Source: Terebella lapidaria (taxonomy: Eukaryota > Annelida > Polychaeta > Terebellida > Terebellidae). From it: a DNA stretch of 64,000 bases. Positions 45,352-55,616 of the stretch are shown here, piece by piece; within the stretch, counting starts at the first letter, position 1; every line of letters starts with the position of its first letter. The stretch is taken from the NCBI GenBank assembly GCA_949152475.1, contig OX424564.1, positions 5,456,001 to 5,520,000 on the forward strand, written 5' to 3'. The notes under the pieces are model-generated. The model was not told the DNA's origin, made no database searches, and saw nothing but the letters and a program-made list of their open reading frames with translations. The translations under genes and the position numbers were made by a program.

Positions 45352-45528
45352 CAGTGTTCCCCCTCAGATAAGAGCCCCCTCAATAAAGACTTCCCCCTCT
45401 ATAAAGACCTGTTCGTGTGGCGCTAGGATAACGTTAACATGTAAATGAGCCTCTCTAATAAGAAATCCCCTTAAATAAGACTTTAATTTTGTGTCAGAAG
45501 GGTAGGTCTTATCTGAGGGGGAGCACTG
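45352..45528. mobile_element. 177-bp MITE with TA duplication
   Basis: The left end CAGTGTTCCCCCTCAGATAA and the right end in reverse complement agree at 21 of 22 positions, flanked by TA (45350-45351 and 45529-45530). It has no coding potential. Its CAGTG ends and 'AGATAAGA' text link it to the 779-bp element at 29436. Confidence 0.85.
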
Positions 45529-45664
45529 TATAATATTTCTTTGAATGTTGATAATTTTATAAAATGTACATGTATGATCATGATGATATGTGTTTAGTTT
45601 ATGGTATCATACTTGCTGTTGCCATACAGTGTTATATAACCTTGTGCTGTTCTCGCTGTTACAG

Positions 45665-46074
45665 TGAAGTACCTCCGGGAGGTGACCCCGTATTTCCGCA
45701 AGTCCTCCGCCCTGAACGACCTGGGCTGGCTCTCCGGCCCTGATGCCGCGCCCAACAAGGATCAGGGCTCCTCCGGCAACAAAAACCTCCACGAACGCAA
45801 GTCGATTCCGCTCAAACGCTGCTACCTCTGCCGCAACCTGACATTCCCCGACACTGCCGGCCGCACCATCGAACTGCACTCGCCGGACGGCAAGCACTCC
45901 TGTATCCTACGATGTCCAGACGAACACATCGCCAATCAGTGGTTCAACGCCATGCACGCCAACATCCACGTCTTGACGCAGCATGCCATGACTGAAGCCA
46001 ACTACATCCTGAGCACTGCACCCAACAACAGCGGCGAAATCAAATACATGGGCTGGTTAGCCGACCAGGTCGCG
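45665..46074 (+). CDS. Syntrophin exon with end of PH1
   Basis: Acceptor TTACAG precedes 45665. The first two bases complete a valine codon begun in the missing upstream exon. The exon ends at a codon boundary before GTGAGT. It is clearly GC-richer than its surroundings. Confidence 0.92.
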
Positions 46075-49000
46075 GTGAGTATAGCAGGGCTACCATGGCA
46101 ACAAGTTCCTTGCAGTCAGCTCCATACTGTAGTTCTAAATGCGGTACTCATTCATGTATAGCCAACGACACTTATAAAAGGAATATTACTAGAAAAAAGC
46201 TCGTACAGCTTTGCCACAGATGTACTGACAGAGATGACCTAAGAAGTGTGTACTGTCCGTGGTGCGATAAGTATACATCAGGGACGCCAGACCCAATCGG
46301 TCAAGCGTGGCCTCTCTATTGAATTAATGACACTGGATATTGGGGACTTTCCACGTGAAGGGACACCTTGAGGGGTTGAGGACCTGTTATATGGCTGGCT
46401 GATCCGTCATTGTCTGAGGTGCCAGTTGTAAATGGTCGGGTTTGGGGATGTGGTGGGGTGGGGGAAGGGGGATTGGGTGGGGTCTGTGCACTTGATTTGG
46501 TGGGGGTGGGCAAGGGAATTGGGGCTTTGCAGTGTTATTTAGGGGAAATTGCTGACAGGATGTCACTATAAAAGGGTCGACTGATTCGGCTTCGAGTTGC
46601 GCGCCTGTGCGCAGTGAGTCGAATAATTCCAGTCTCTCAGCGATGAGGAAAGGCACATTATACGAGGGACAGATGCTCTCAGCACTGTTCAGTGAAAATT
46701 CAATATCTATTTCTGGCTTCATGGCTACTTAGTTATTATAGCTATAAATGCCCTACAGTTCTACATGATTGACCTTGAAACATCATCTGTTATCATTGTT
46801 TGTTCAAGAAAAAACAATTATGCTGCTAATTGTCTTGATTGTATATCATCTGAACATAGATCACTTGTTTATGGACTAATATCATTATCATCTCGGGGAA
46901 AATTACCCCAGTTATATTAGAAATTGCTATATTATCTCTCCAAATATTTTGGAATATGATGCATATCACATAGATGACCTGAAGTGTTATGTTGAACCAG
47001 ACACCTTGGGGGCTCCTGTTGTGGCCTGATCCTCAATAAAACAAACATCCCGTTCTCACGGCTTGCAGGGTCGAAAACCGCCGCCAAATAGTAAAAAAAC
47101 ACTCCCGACCATTGATCCAGATCAATTGAACATCAATTCTAGATCGGTTTCTGTACTCAACGTGTCGGCGGGACGTATGTAAGAACTCCAGCCAGGGGTC
47201 ACGATGAATGCCTCCTTAACATCACCGCGGGGTCTAGTGTCTAGTCAAACAATGAGCCCACAGGGTCCGTACAGCATGTCTAAGTGGACCCAACCAGTGA
47301 CCTGTGCCGGATAGAGCACTGTACGCTAAGCTGTGATCCAAATCCGGGAATTTTTGCATCAGGGGAAAACCTGACTCCTATTACCAAGCACTGGAGTCGA
47401 TGAACAACAGAAGCGTTGTTGACTCGGTGTCTGCATTTGGGAGCCTCTCGGGATGCTCAGCAATTCTCTTGTTGCCTTTAGACAGAAAATGTCAGGTTTA
47501 TCTGTCCGGAAAAGTCAAATATGCCCCAGTTCTCGCGAAACGAAAACATAGTCCACGTTGTTCATACATGATCTTTACATCGTCAGGTGAATCATCCAAA
47601 ATCATAATATTGCATTATAATGAAGTATTCAGCAGGGTCATTTCCTAGAATCCTTAATCTGCTCTGAGAAAGAGCTTGAAATGTAAAACAACACATGACA
47701 AATTTTAAAAACTGAGGAATGAGACTGTTCCGTATTACAGTTGCGACATTATCATGATTGTTACTCCCCCCCCATGAGAGTCTGCAGCGCATGTTCTGTC
47801 CTGTGTTTCGGTGATATTTTCGGACCGTACCACAAGGGATGCAGAATGTTCATGTTGACATGATGGAGTACTCAGTATATTACATGTACTGTGTGCTCAT
47901 GAATATTTACCTAGTACGAGTGTATTGATCCCTGTCGCTGGTATATTGTCTGGTCTGTACATGTTATACATCATGATACATGCACCATGGTTATATATAT
48001 ATCACAATATACCCAGCAAATAATATGATGAAAATATTTTCTCACTTTAGATCATGGACAAATACAATCATTGTAATTAGAATAGAGAGTATTTTAGACA
48101 ATTTTGTTGATTCAAATAATGACAAATAATATTTTTGACATTAGAGCGTTGGGGGCGAAGCCCCCAACTCTCTACATGTCTATGTGCTGACTTTTTTATG
48201 GAGGTTTCATGCCAACCTATCGAAGCCCGTTTTGGCATGTAAACGTTTAGAAACCTACTTCCAAAGAGAATTTTCTTCGTCCTTGACATGAAATCTCTCG
48301 AATTGATGGTAAACTTTGAATATTCCACACATGTATAATGCATAAATCGATGTGTTAGGTTTGAGAAAATTACGCAAAATGCTGAATTTGTTTGGAAAAC
48401 GTCAAAATGGCGGAGCCGATGGAAATTGACGTTCCCAGAATGCAAAGCAAATTTTACCCCAATGACGCGTATTTTGGAGCACACAATTTCCTGTGCAGCA
48501 TCCATGTAAGCTTACGTGTGCCGTGTGACATTCCTCGGTCTTATGAAGCGAACACAACGATTCGTCTGCGATGCCACGGCTACTTTCACCATAATTTGAC
48601 GTATTTTATATGTCAAGGTGTTGGGTTTGCGAAGCCTTCAGATAATCCTTTATATTTTAAACTGGTCTTTTCATTAGCCCAGTGGGCATATTTATGTTAA
48701 TTATCATGATTATGGAGGGGGGGGGGGGAGAATTAAATTAGAATATATTCCGCTGTCTAGGGTGCTGATGATGTGCTCGAGCTCTAATGTCGACTCTCAC
48801 AGTTAGCTGTATTTTCTTGTTCTGATGCCCTAAAGCTTCCATGTTGACTATGTTTACATCTACTCATTCCCCTGTACAATGTTGACAGGCGCAGTCTGAC
48901 CCGATGGTTCCAACTTGGAAGCCAGTGTTTGCAGCAATTACAGACAAAGACTTCCTGTTGTACGATATCGCGCCCTGTACGAAGGAAGAGTGGGCCATGC

Positions 49001-50653
49001 CATTCCAAAACCACGCCATCCTTGCTACAAGGTCAGTACTACCAGAAAATAAAATTGTGTGTATTGACTGGACAGTGCATTGTGCATCACTTGGATCACT
49101 TGCATCACTTGGACACTTGGATGTATGTTAATGTAGCTTTAGTCTTTTACAATAATTTACTGTGAGGAATGTTAAATATGTTCACTATGAACTGTTTGTG
49201 AGATGAATCTGTGATAGATACACACTACTATGAATTTTTATGTAATAGAATGATATGAATACATTGTAAATACGGATATCAGATTTGACATTTTTATACA
49301 CCCCCTCTCCCGATACAGACTGGTTCACTCTGGCAAGCAGCTGGCCTGTCTCGGAGGCTCGGAGGTGTTGACGTTTGGGACGCGGTCGGGCACCAAGCAG
49401 GGGGTGGAGCCGCATGTATTCCGTGTGGAGACGCAGCGCGATCTGTCGTCATGGTCACGGGCTCTCGTCCAGGGCGCGCACACCGCAGCCGTCATCGTCA
49501 AGGAGGTCAACTGTCGTAAGTCTAGGCGGATTCTAGAAACATGTCATGTTGTAACTTCATTAAGTAAGCACAGGCTCATGGAAAGAGATGTGTACTGTAT
49601 ATTGTAAAAAGTAAGGAATGTATACTTTCTCTCTAATACATTAGAATGGAACCTACAACCTGTAGTGTGCTCAATTAGACATTCAGTGCGTAAATTCCGG
49701 AAGTTGAGCTAGATGCTGGAAACGACAGAAATGGGAAATTTGAGCAGGTTGAGATAAATGACGCCAGATTCGACAGCTAACTGACTGCTTGTTGTACGCA
49801 TGGTCGATATCAAACTCCCAACGATTATTGATGACTTTGTTTGTGTCAGTGCATAACGATTGATGTGAATCGTTCCTGATCGGAGTTAGTAATTTATTCA
49901 CTCGGTTAACGGGAATGTGAAAATTCATCACTGGGGTGTTGACAGCTGAGTCGAAGGAGCATTGCAGTTTTCAGATTGATTGAATTTCTCGTTCGGGTGG
50001 AATGCACAATAGAATAAGAAATTCAAATTTTTATTTATTGCTAGATTTATTTTCTTGCCGTTTTGACACAGAAACTGTTCTTAACTCCCACAATACTTGT
50101 AACCATAATATATGCTTTTGTTGACTTGAAGTTATACTCCAATGTGTCTATATCTGTTTGCTAGCGGTGGTGTGGCAGGGGCAAGAGTGTAAGCTGACAC
50201 TTCACTATGACAATGGCTTCACCCTGGCGGAGAGTTTGTCGGGCTTGGAGGATAATGACACGGGCAAGGTCCAGGTTCTCTGGCACTACCCGTATGAGAA
50301 GCTGCGAATGTCAGCAGATGACGGCGTCCGACTGCTGTGGCTCGACTTTGGAGAGGACGGGGAACAGGTCAGTGTCCTGGATTTGGTCTGCGAGGATACA
50401 GGTGTTCATTTGTGTTAAAATCTAAGGATTGTTGTACATGTACATGATGTATGTAGATTTAAATTTGGGGGCAGAATCCTCATTTGGAAATTCTTTGCTG
50501 ACATATCTGTATGTGCCATTTATACCGGGCACCTCTAACAAGTTTCTAACTCGCACACAGGAGCTGGATGTCCATCACTGTCCCAAGCCGATAGTGTTCA
50601 TCCTACACAGCTTCCTGTCGGCCAAAGTATCGCGCCTCGGCCTGATCGCGTGA
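45665..50653 (+). CDS. Beta-type syntrophin, 3' five exons (C-terminal 348 aa)
   Basis: Exons 45665-46074, 48889-49031, 49319-49515, 50165-50367 and 50561-50653 join in phase to a protein that runs from '[10 protein letters not shown]' to 'SRLGLIA'. Syntrophins are cytoplasmic adaptors that bind dystrophin or dystrobrevin and bring signalling proteins and channels to the membrane. The visible part covers the second half of the split PH1 domain ('[12 protein letters not shown]'), the PH2 domain ('ATRLVHSG', '[11 protein letters not shown]') and the C-terminal syntrophin-unique domain ('[17 protein letters not shown]'). The N-terminal PH1 half and the PDZ domain must lie on upstream exons, not found in this window. 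Wording is closest to vertebrate SNTB1/SNTB2 from memory. All exons have GT donors and AG acceptors. Confidence 0.92.
46438..46526 (+). other. G-rich tract, possible G-quadruplex
   Basis: Several runs of four or five G lie close together (GGGGTGGGGGAAGGGGG) on the coding strand of the syntrophin intron, about 370 bases after a 5' splice site. Four G-tracts with short loops meet the usual quadruplex pattern. Confidence 0.6.
48127..48184. repeat. Shared segment with very stable GCGAAGC hairpin, copy 1
   Basis: GTTGGGGGC-GAA-GCCCCCAAC at 48148-48168 forms a nine-bp stem with a GAA loop. The stem continues, with one mismatch, to AGAG/CTCT. The flanking text (TTTTTGACATTAGAGC... CTCTACATGTCTATGT) recurs at 62746-62802. 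Confidence 0.75.
48889..49031 (+). CDS. Syntrophin exon, start of PH2
   Basis: Acceptor TTGACAG, donor GTCAGT. Translation from '[20 protein letters not shown]' to 'ILATR' matches the syntrophin stretch ending in 'LLATRLVHSG' when joined to the next exon. Confidence 0.92.
49319..49515 (+). CDS. Syntrophin exon, PH2
   Basis: Acceptor CCGATACAG. The first base completes the arginine of 'ATR'. It encodes '[13 protein letters not shown]' to '[10 protein letters not shown]' and ends one base into a codon before GTAAGT. Confidence 0.92.
50165..50367 (+). CDS. Syntrophin exon, end of PH2 and start of SU domain
   Basis: Acceptor TTTGCTAG, donor GTCAGT. It encodes '[18 protein letters not shown]' and '[20 protein letters not shown]', the conserved dystrophin-binding region start. 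Confidence 0.92.
50561..50653 (+). CDS. Syntrophin last coding exon
   Basis: Acceptor CGCACACAG. It encodes '[20 protein letters not shown]' and the conserved C terminus 'RLGLIA' before TGA at 50651-50653. Confidence 0.92.
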   Translation, partial: ELDVHHCPKPIVFILHSFLSAKVSRLGLIA

Positions 50654-51382
50654 CGTATACTGATCCCCTATCACCTGACGCCTCATGAGGAGTCTGACAC
50701 TCCGCCCCCCTGCCCGGTCCACCCGAGTGCCACCCCGCCACCCGTAACCATACCAACCGCCAGCCTGCATACGCCAAGTCCGCCAGCCAGTGCCGCCAAG
50801 TCGTGATTCACCGAGTTATGGGGTGTGATTGCCTTGTGTATTGGTTGCAATTTCAAATTTGCGTCCAGTGAATACGCAATTTTGGTTTTCGATCTTATGT
50901 TGTACAGGGCATTTCATTGTTATCAAAATGTCTTGTTCTCATATATATCATATTGATTTTGCAATGTATTGTTTTGATGTAACTGCGCATGCATACAATA
51001 TATGTTGCCACAATGTAATCAATATATTATATTTAAAGAGGCAGGGATTAGGGGACGATTTGGTTTATACCAAGTCTAATGTTGTATGCAAAAAACATGC
51101 ATCTAGTGTTCATTGTGTACTTAGAAGTATTCAAGAAGTCTAAGGGCTAGATGTGTGTGTTCAGTGATTTGAAGAAAGAAAGAGCTTTTCAAGAAATTTA
51201 AATTTCCTATGTATCCAGGCACTCAGTAATCACTTTGTCGATATCTGGATTAATGGAGTCTGTGACAATTAAATATTCTGCCTGAGTTTCATGTTCTGTC
51301 TTGACAAATGAAACAGAAAGTACACTCATCATGAAATGATTATGGTAGTTAATTTTCATGTAAATCTTTGCTTGCCATTTCG

Positions 51383-51412
51383 CGCACACACACACACACA
51401 CACATACATACA
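51383..51412. repeat. CA/CATA microsatellite
   Basis: (CA)n followed by CATACATACAT, about 30 bases. Confidence 0.9.
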
Positions 51413-52615
51413 TTTTCTATGCCGCCTTGCTTAAAATCTGTGCACACTGGAGATGAGGTATTGTTATGCATGATATCTATAACCTTTCATTTCAAAAATA
51501 CATCTAGGTGTTGCGAATGTGAAGAAACTATTCATTCCTAGGTTTGCTTGTGGGGAACATGTAAAAAATGTAAAGTGATTGTAATCAATGTTTATTTAAT
51601 GCAGCATTTATGTTATTGCACAGAACTTTTCAAAGATGCTTGAAAAATGTTCCAGACCGCTTGGTTTGATGCTCTAGGATGGTGTGTACATACTGTAGAT
51701 TTTGTACAGGTCGCCATTTATTGTAGTGTAAGAAAGGGATCAGTTGTATTCACGTGTGGGCCATATACATTTGTAAAAAGGGTTACAATTTACAGAAATC
51801 TAGCTTTATATTTTTGTAAATATGTACATAGCAAGAGCTTTTGTACAAAAAACTTAGAATTATGTAAGTGATAATCTTGATCAGTATGAAGCTAGTTATG
51901 TTACTAGTTATAGACTAGGATTTCCAACTGTATTTATTGGATGAAAATAGCTAGTTAATGGTCAAAATTATTTCAATTATGTACCATTTCTTGAATGTGC
52001 AATGACTTTACAATTCAGTCATCGTTAGAAGTAAATGCAAGATGTTACAGTCTGTATGCATGCTTGAATTTTCCTTCGAAGGACTGTTATTTTTGTCCTG
52101 CATTACTGTGTTTTTGAATATTTATCAGTTTTACATGATATAGTTGTGATATCTCCGTAATGTTGCATGTCAATTGATGTTTTGTCCATTGAAAAATGTT
52201 CTGAAAATACACAATTATGACACAACCTATCAGAGTATATGTAATCAGATATTGACATTATCATACCTCGATAGCCCAACAAAATTTTTTCTGGCAGATT
52301 ATACTTTGATTACCTACCGGTATGTGAAGTGATTTTGTAAGATGTTGTTGTGCAAACAAAGAATTTAGAAAATGTACAAATTGGTTTTTGGACACAGAAT
52401 TTCCATGGAGCTGGTTTTAACATTGGGTAGACTGCCAACAATTTGCAGTTTGTGAAATAGGAAGTTTTATGATAGAAGTTGGCAGAAAATGCCGATTGAC
52501 GTCAGAGTGATGAATTTCCAGTTCGCATAACTACAGACAAAAAAAATCAAGAATATAGATGTCTGTTTTACTGTGAGCATTCAGATATAGTCCATCATAT
52601 TCATCAAAATTACTA

Positions 52616-53620
52616 CCGTCTTTCACCATAGATAATCCGCACTTTTAGGCCGCCAAAACGAGGGAAAACTTACAGGGTGCGGATTATACATTGAAACATA
52701 AAATCTGTATGCTTTTTCGGTGGCCAAAAAATCGTTTGACAGGCAGTGACACTGGCGCAAGTCGATCGTGCGTGGACGATAATGGAGGAATCTCGTGATC
52801 AAGCAGGAATGTTGCATAGCTGAATACGATTTGGCAAGAAATATAACTCGAATTATTTATTGAGTCATACGTTAATGCACTGGCATTCGTATTTATTTCC
52901 ATTAATAGTGTCATGTCGTGTCTTTTGACTCTTTTCAGATCGAAATTTATGGTGAAAACATCATCAGAATCTTGCTGTGCCGGATTTGACCCGCAGATGG
53001 CGCCACTGTTAGGGATCGTCTCCATGTGGGGTTGAATGTCATGATTGCCAATTAAAACTGATGATTGCTATTAAAAGTGTGTGAAACAATCCTGTTCCTC
53101 GATTTATTTACTGATGCAGGAAGTCGAACAAGTATTTGGAATATTATTTATTGGCACATGAACGATGAATGAACCGACATGGAAATTTTTCTGTTGAACA
53201 TTGAGACGACCCCTTAACTGTTAACTTGGACAGGAAGATGGAAACGGCCTTGACATTGCTTGCGAATCCATTTTTGTCAGCAACTCAAAAAACTCGCAAT
53301 CGCCTTCTGAAATAAAAAAGATTGTTTTTTATTGACAAAAACAACAATAGAAATCATGCGTTTCGATGTCAGCTAGTCACTGAAGCATGAAACTTCCTGC
53401 CGGCCTATTGTCGGTCAAAGTTTGTCACACTTGAATGATCGCGACTGATCACTGTTGATTGACCGATCGGGCTCGCGACTCGACGCGGAAATTTCACACC
53501 TCCACCGGAGAATGGGGGATGCGGATAATACACTGAGTAATAGGTTTTTCCCGAGAAATTGAGCCTCAAAATAGGGGTGCGGATTATCTATGGTAGCGGA
53601 TTATCTTTGGTGAAAGACGG
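52616..53620. mobile_element. 1005-bp TIR element with TA duplication in the syntrophin 3' region
   Basis: The left end CCGTCTTTCACCATAGATAA is matched by the right end in reverse complement (CCGTCTTTCACCAAAGATAA); TA flanks both sides. The right end also has an extra copy of the subterminal 'ATAGATAATCCGCAC' text. No transposase frame. The 'GATAATCCGCAC' motif is typical of pogo/Tigger-type elements as I know them. Confidence 0.8.
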
Positions 53621-53960
53621 TAAGCAGAATTGTTTTCCTGAGGTATATTTGCTTCAAGATTACCAATAACTAAGTTTGATTCCACAATAAATGAACTACA
53701 GCCATGTAGCAGAGCACCCATCATGACTGAATGTTAACAGGTCTGCTGATGGCTACAAACTAATCAGCATTTATACTTATCCAGCACCAGTGCAATTCAT
53801 GCACCTGGACACAAAACTAGGCGAGAAATACGATCCTGTAAATCATATTTTAGTGTTATCAACTGGCATCAGATTGGCGAGTGATGTGTACAACCAACTT
53901 TTTGTTAACTTTTTAATGTTACTGTATTACCTATGTAGTGTACTGTCAATAAATAAATAT

Positions 53961-55220
53961 GTTACAGTTAATAAAAGCTACCTTGTTTTTCCATACATTG
54001 AGCATCTCATATTTGTAGATGGGGAAAAGATCAGACACCAATAAGTATTGCAAAATGCATTTTAAATGTACTTACCGGTACACAAGAGATCTATTGTGTG
54101 TTAGGGAAATTATTTTATTTTGTCCCACATGGGACCTACTCCATCTACATAATATTACTAGTACAACTGGAAATATAAGAGACCGTTGTGTATTCCAAGC
54201 ATCATGTTGTATCTCAATATTTAAATTATAGTTATTTGGAATACATTGGTCTGATCCCCTTATACACATTCAAAGTTAACACAGTAAAATGCATTTCAAT
54301 TGATATGGAAAATATTCATGACTACCGGTACATACGAATTTGATCACACTTTTCACACTCTTTATAAGGATATCAACAGCACAGTTCTATTATTTACTAC
54401 ACTAGCCTAGGCCAAACAAAGTTCTGTCACCACCAGGAGATTTTGGATTCTTCTTTCTTGATTGGATTCTTCTTTGTTGAATGTGCCTATAAGAAACTGA
54501 TTAGGTCAAATTTTAGCAGAACATATTTCTTGAAATGAAGCTAAAAACCACTACAACAGACCACTACAATATTGGAGCAGGCAGATTTGTAAAGTGTGTA
54601 TTGTGTTTTTCATTCAGACCCCACACTCTTGTTTATTATTTTTACTCCATGAAGCCGGACTAAGGTGGGCATCAAGAGATCTCTTGAACTCAAAGTTGAT
54701 CAGAGAAACTTGTTCAGAAAAACTTTGATAAATCAAGTCCCATTAAATTTTCTAGTGTATCTATATAGATGGATTCAAATTTTCATATCGATTGATTCAA
54801 ATTTAACGATGATACTCAGGCATTTGGCAAACATTATCGATGAATATACAAATCAATATTTGCAGACAATAACAACCAAATAATCTGGAATACGTAACTA
54901 TTGGAAATGAAAAGACAAGTATATACTTGATTACCAGTTAGAGCAAGTCTCCTTCACAATATTCAACTAAACAATTCAGCCCTTCACACTACCCAGTAAG
55001 ATTTGATGTACATGTAGTTCATAACACTCCAGTCAACATATAATTCATATTTTTTAATATTGGTGAATCCTTAAAATAATATGTTAACCTATACACATTT
55101 GTGCATTTCTGACTGCGAAAATGGAGCACACGTAATAATGACCAGTATTTTGATAGTCGACCAGTATTTTGATAGTTGTATTCACACCAACTGACATATT
55201 CACACCAACACGACATGTTG
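53961..55220. other. Intergenic region between convergent genes
   Basis: Non-coding AT-rich sequence between the probable end of syntrophin and the MCAT stop codon. A minus-strand AATAAA (TTTATT near 54633) could serve MCAT. Confidence 0.4.
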
Positions 55221-55616
55221 TCACACTTGTACAGCCTCGTACTGTGTTCTAGCCTTGCTGTTGACTTTCCCGAGGATGGCCCCGAGCTGTTTTCCAGGTC
55301 CCAGCTCGTATGTGAACGGGTACTCCTCCCCTTGCGGCCGGGCGTACAACACGTGCATCGTCTGTTCCCACTTGACGGGGGAGTGTACCTGCTCCACTAG
55401 CTGCTTCTCAATGATGGCCGGCGTGCGGTACTTGTAACTGTTGACGTTGGCGTGCACTGGGATCAAGGGTGATGCGATGTCCACTTTCTTGAGTTCTTTG
55501 AGCAGAGTCTTCGACGCAGGTGCCATTAGGGAGGTGTGAAATGCCCCACTGACAGGTAAACGCTTAGTCCGCAACAAACCAAATTCTTTGGCATTTGTCT
55601 CAATAAAATCTAAGGC
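55221..55616 (-). CDS. MCAT: MCAT last exon
   Basis: Acceptor ATATTTGCAG. It encodes 'ALDFIETNAKEFG' through 'LPVSGAFHTSLM' and 'SPVKWEQTMHVLY' to the stop at 55221-55223. Confidence 0.92.
   Translation of the reverse strand, partial: ALDFIETNAKEFGLLRTKRLPVSGAFHTSLMAPASKTLLKELKKVDIASPLIPVHANVNSYKYRTPAIIEKQLVEQVHSPVKWEQTMHVLYARPQGEEYPFTYELGPGKQLGAILGKVNSKARTQYEAVQV

Larger units (their letters stand above)
46075..48888 (+). other. Syntrophin intron
   Basis: A 2.8-kb intron from GTGAGT to TTGACAG. It contains the G-rich tract, the shared GCGAAGC hairpin segment at 48127-48184 and a poly-G run near 48717. Confidence 0.85.
50654..53960 (+). other. Probable syntrophin 3' UTR
   Basis: About 3.3 kb of AT-rich non-coding sequence follows the stop. 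AATAAA signals occur at 53686-53691 and 53948-53957, either of which could end the transcript. It contains a CA microsatellite and a 1-kb transposon. Confidence 0.55.

Noticed and set aside
48077-48505. Minus-strand frame of 142 aa in the syntrophin intron
   Set aside because: No family recognised; it runs through the shared hairpin repeat, so it is probably chance.
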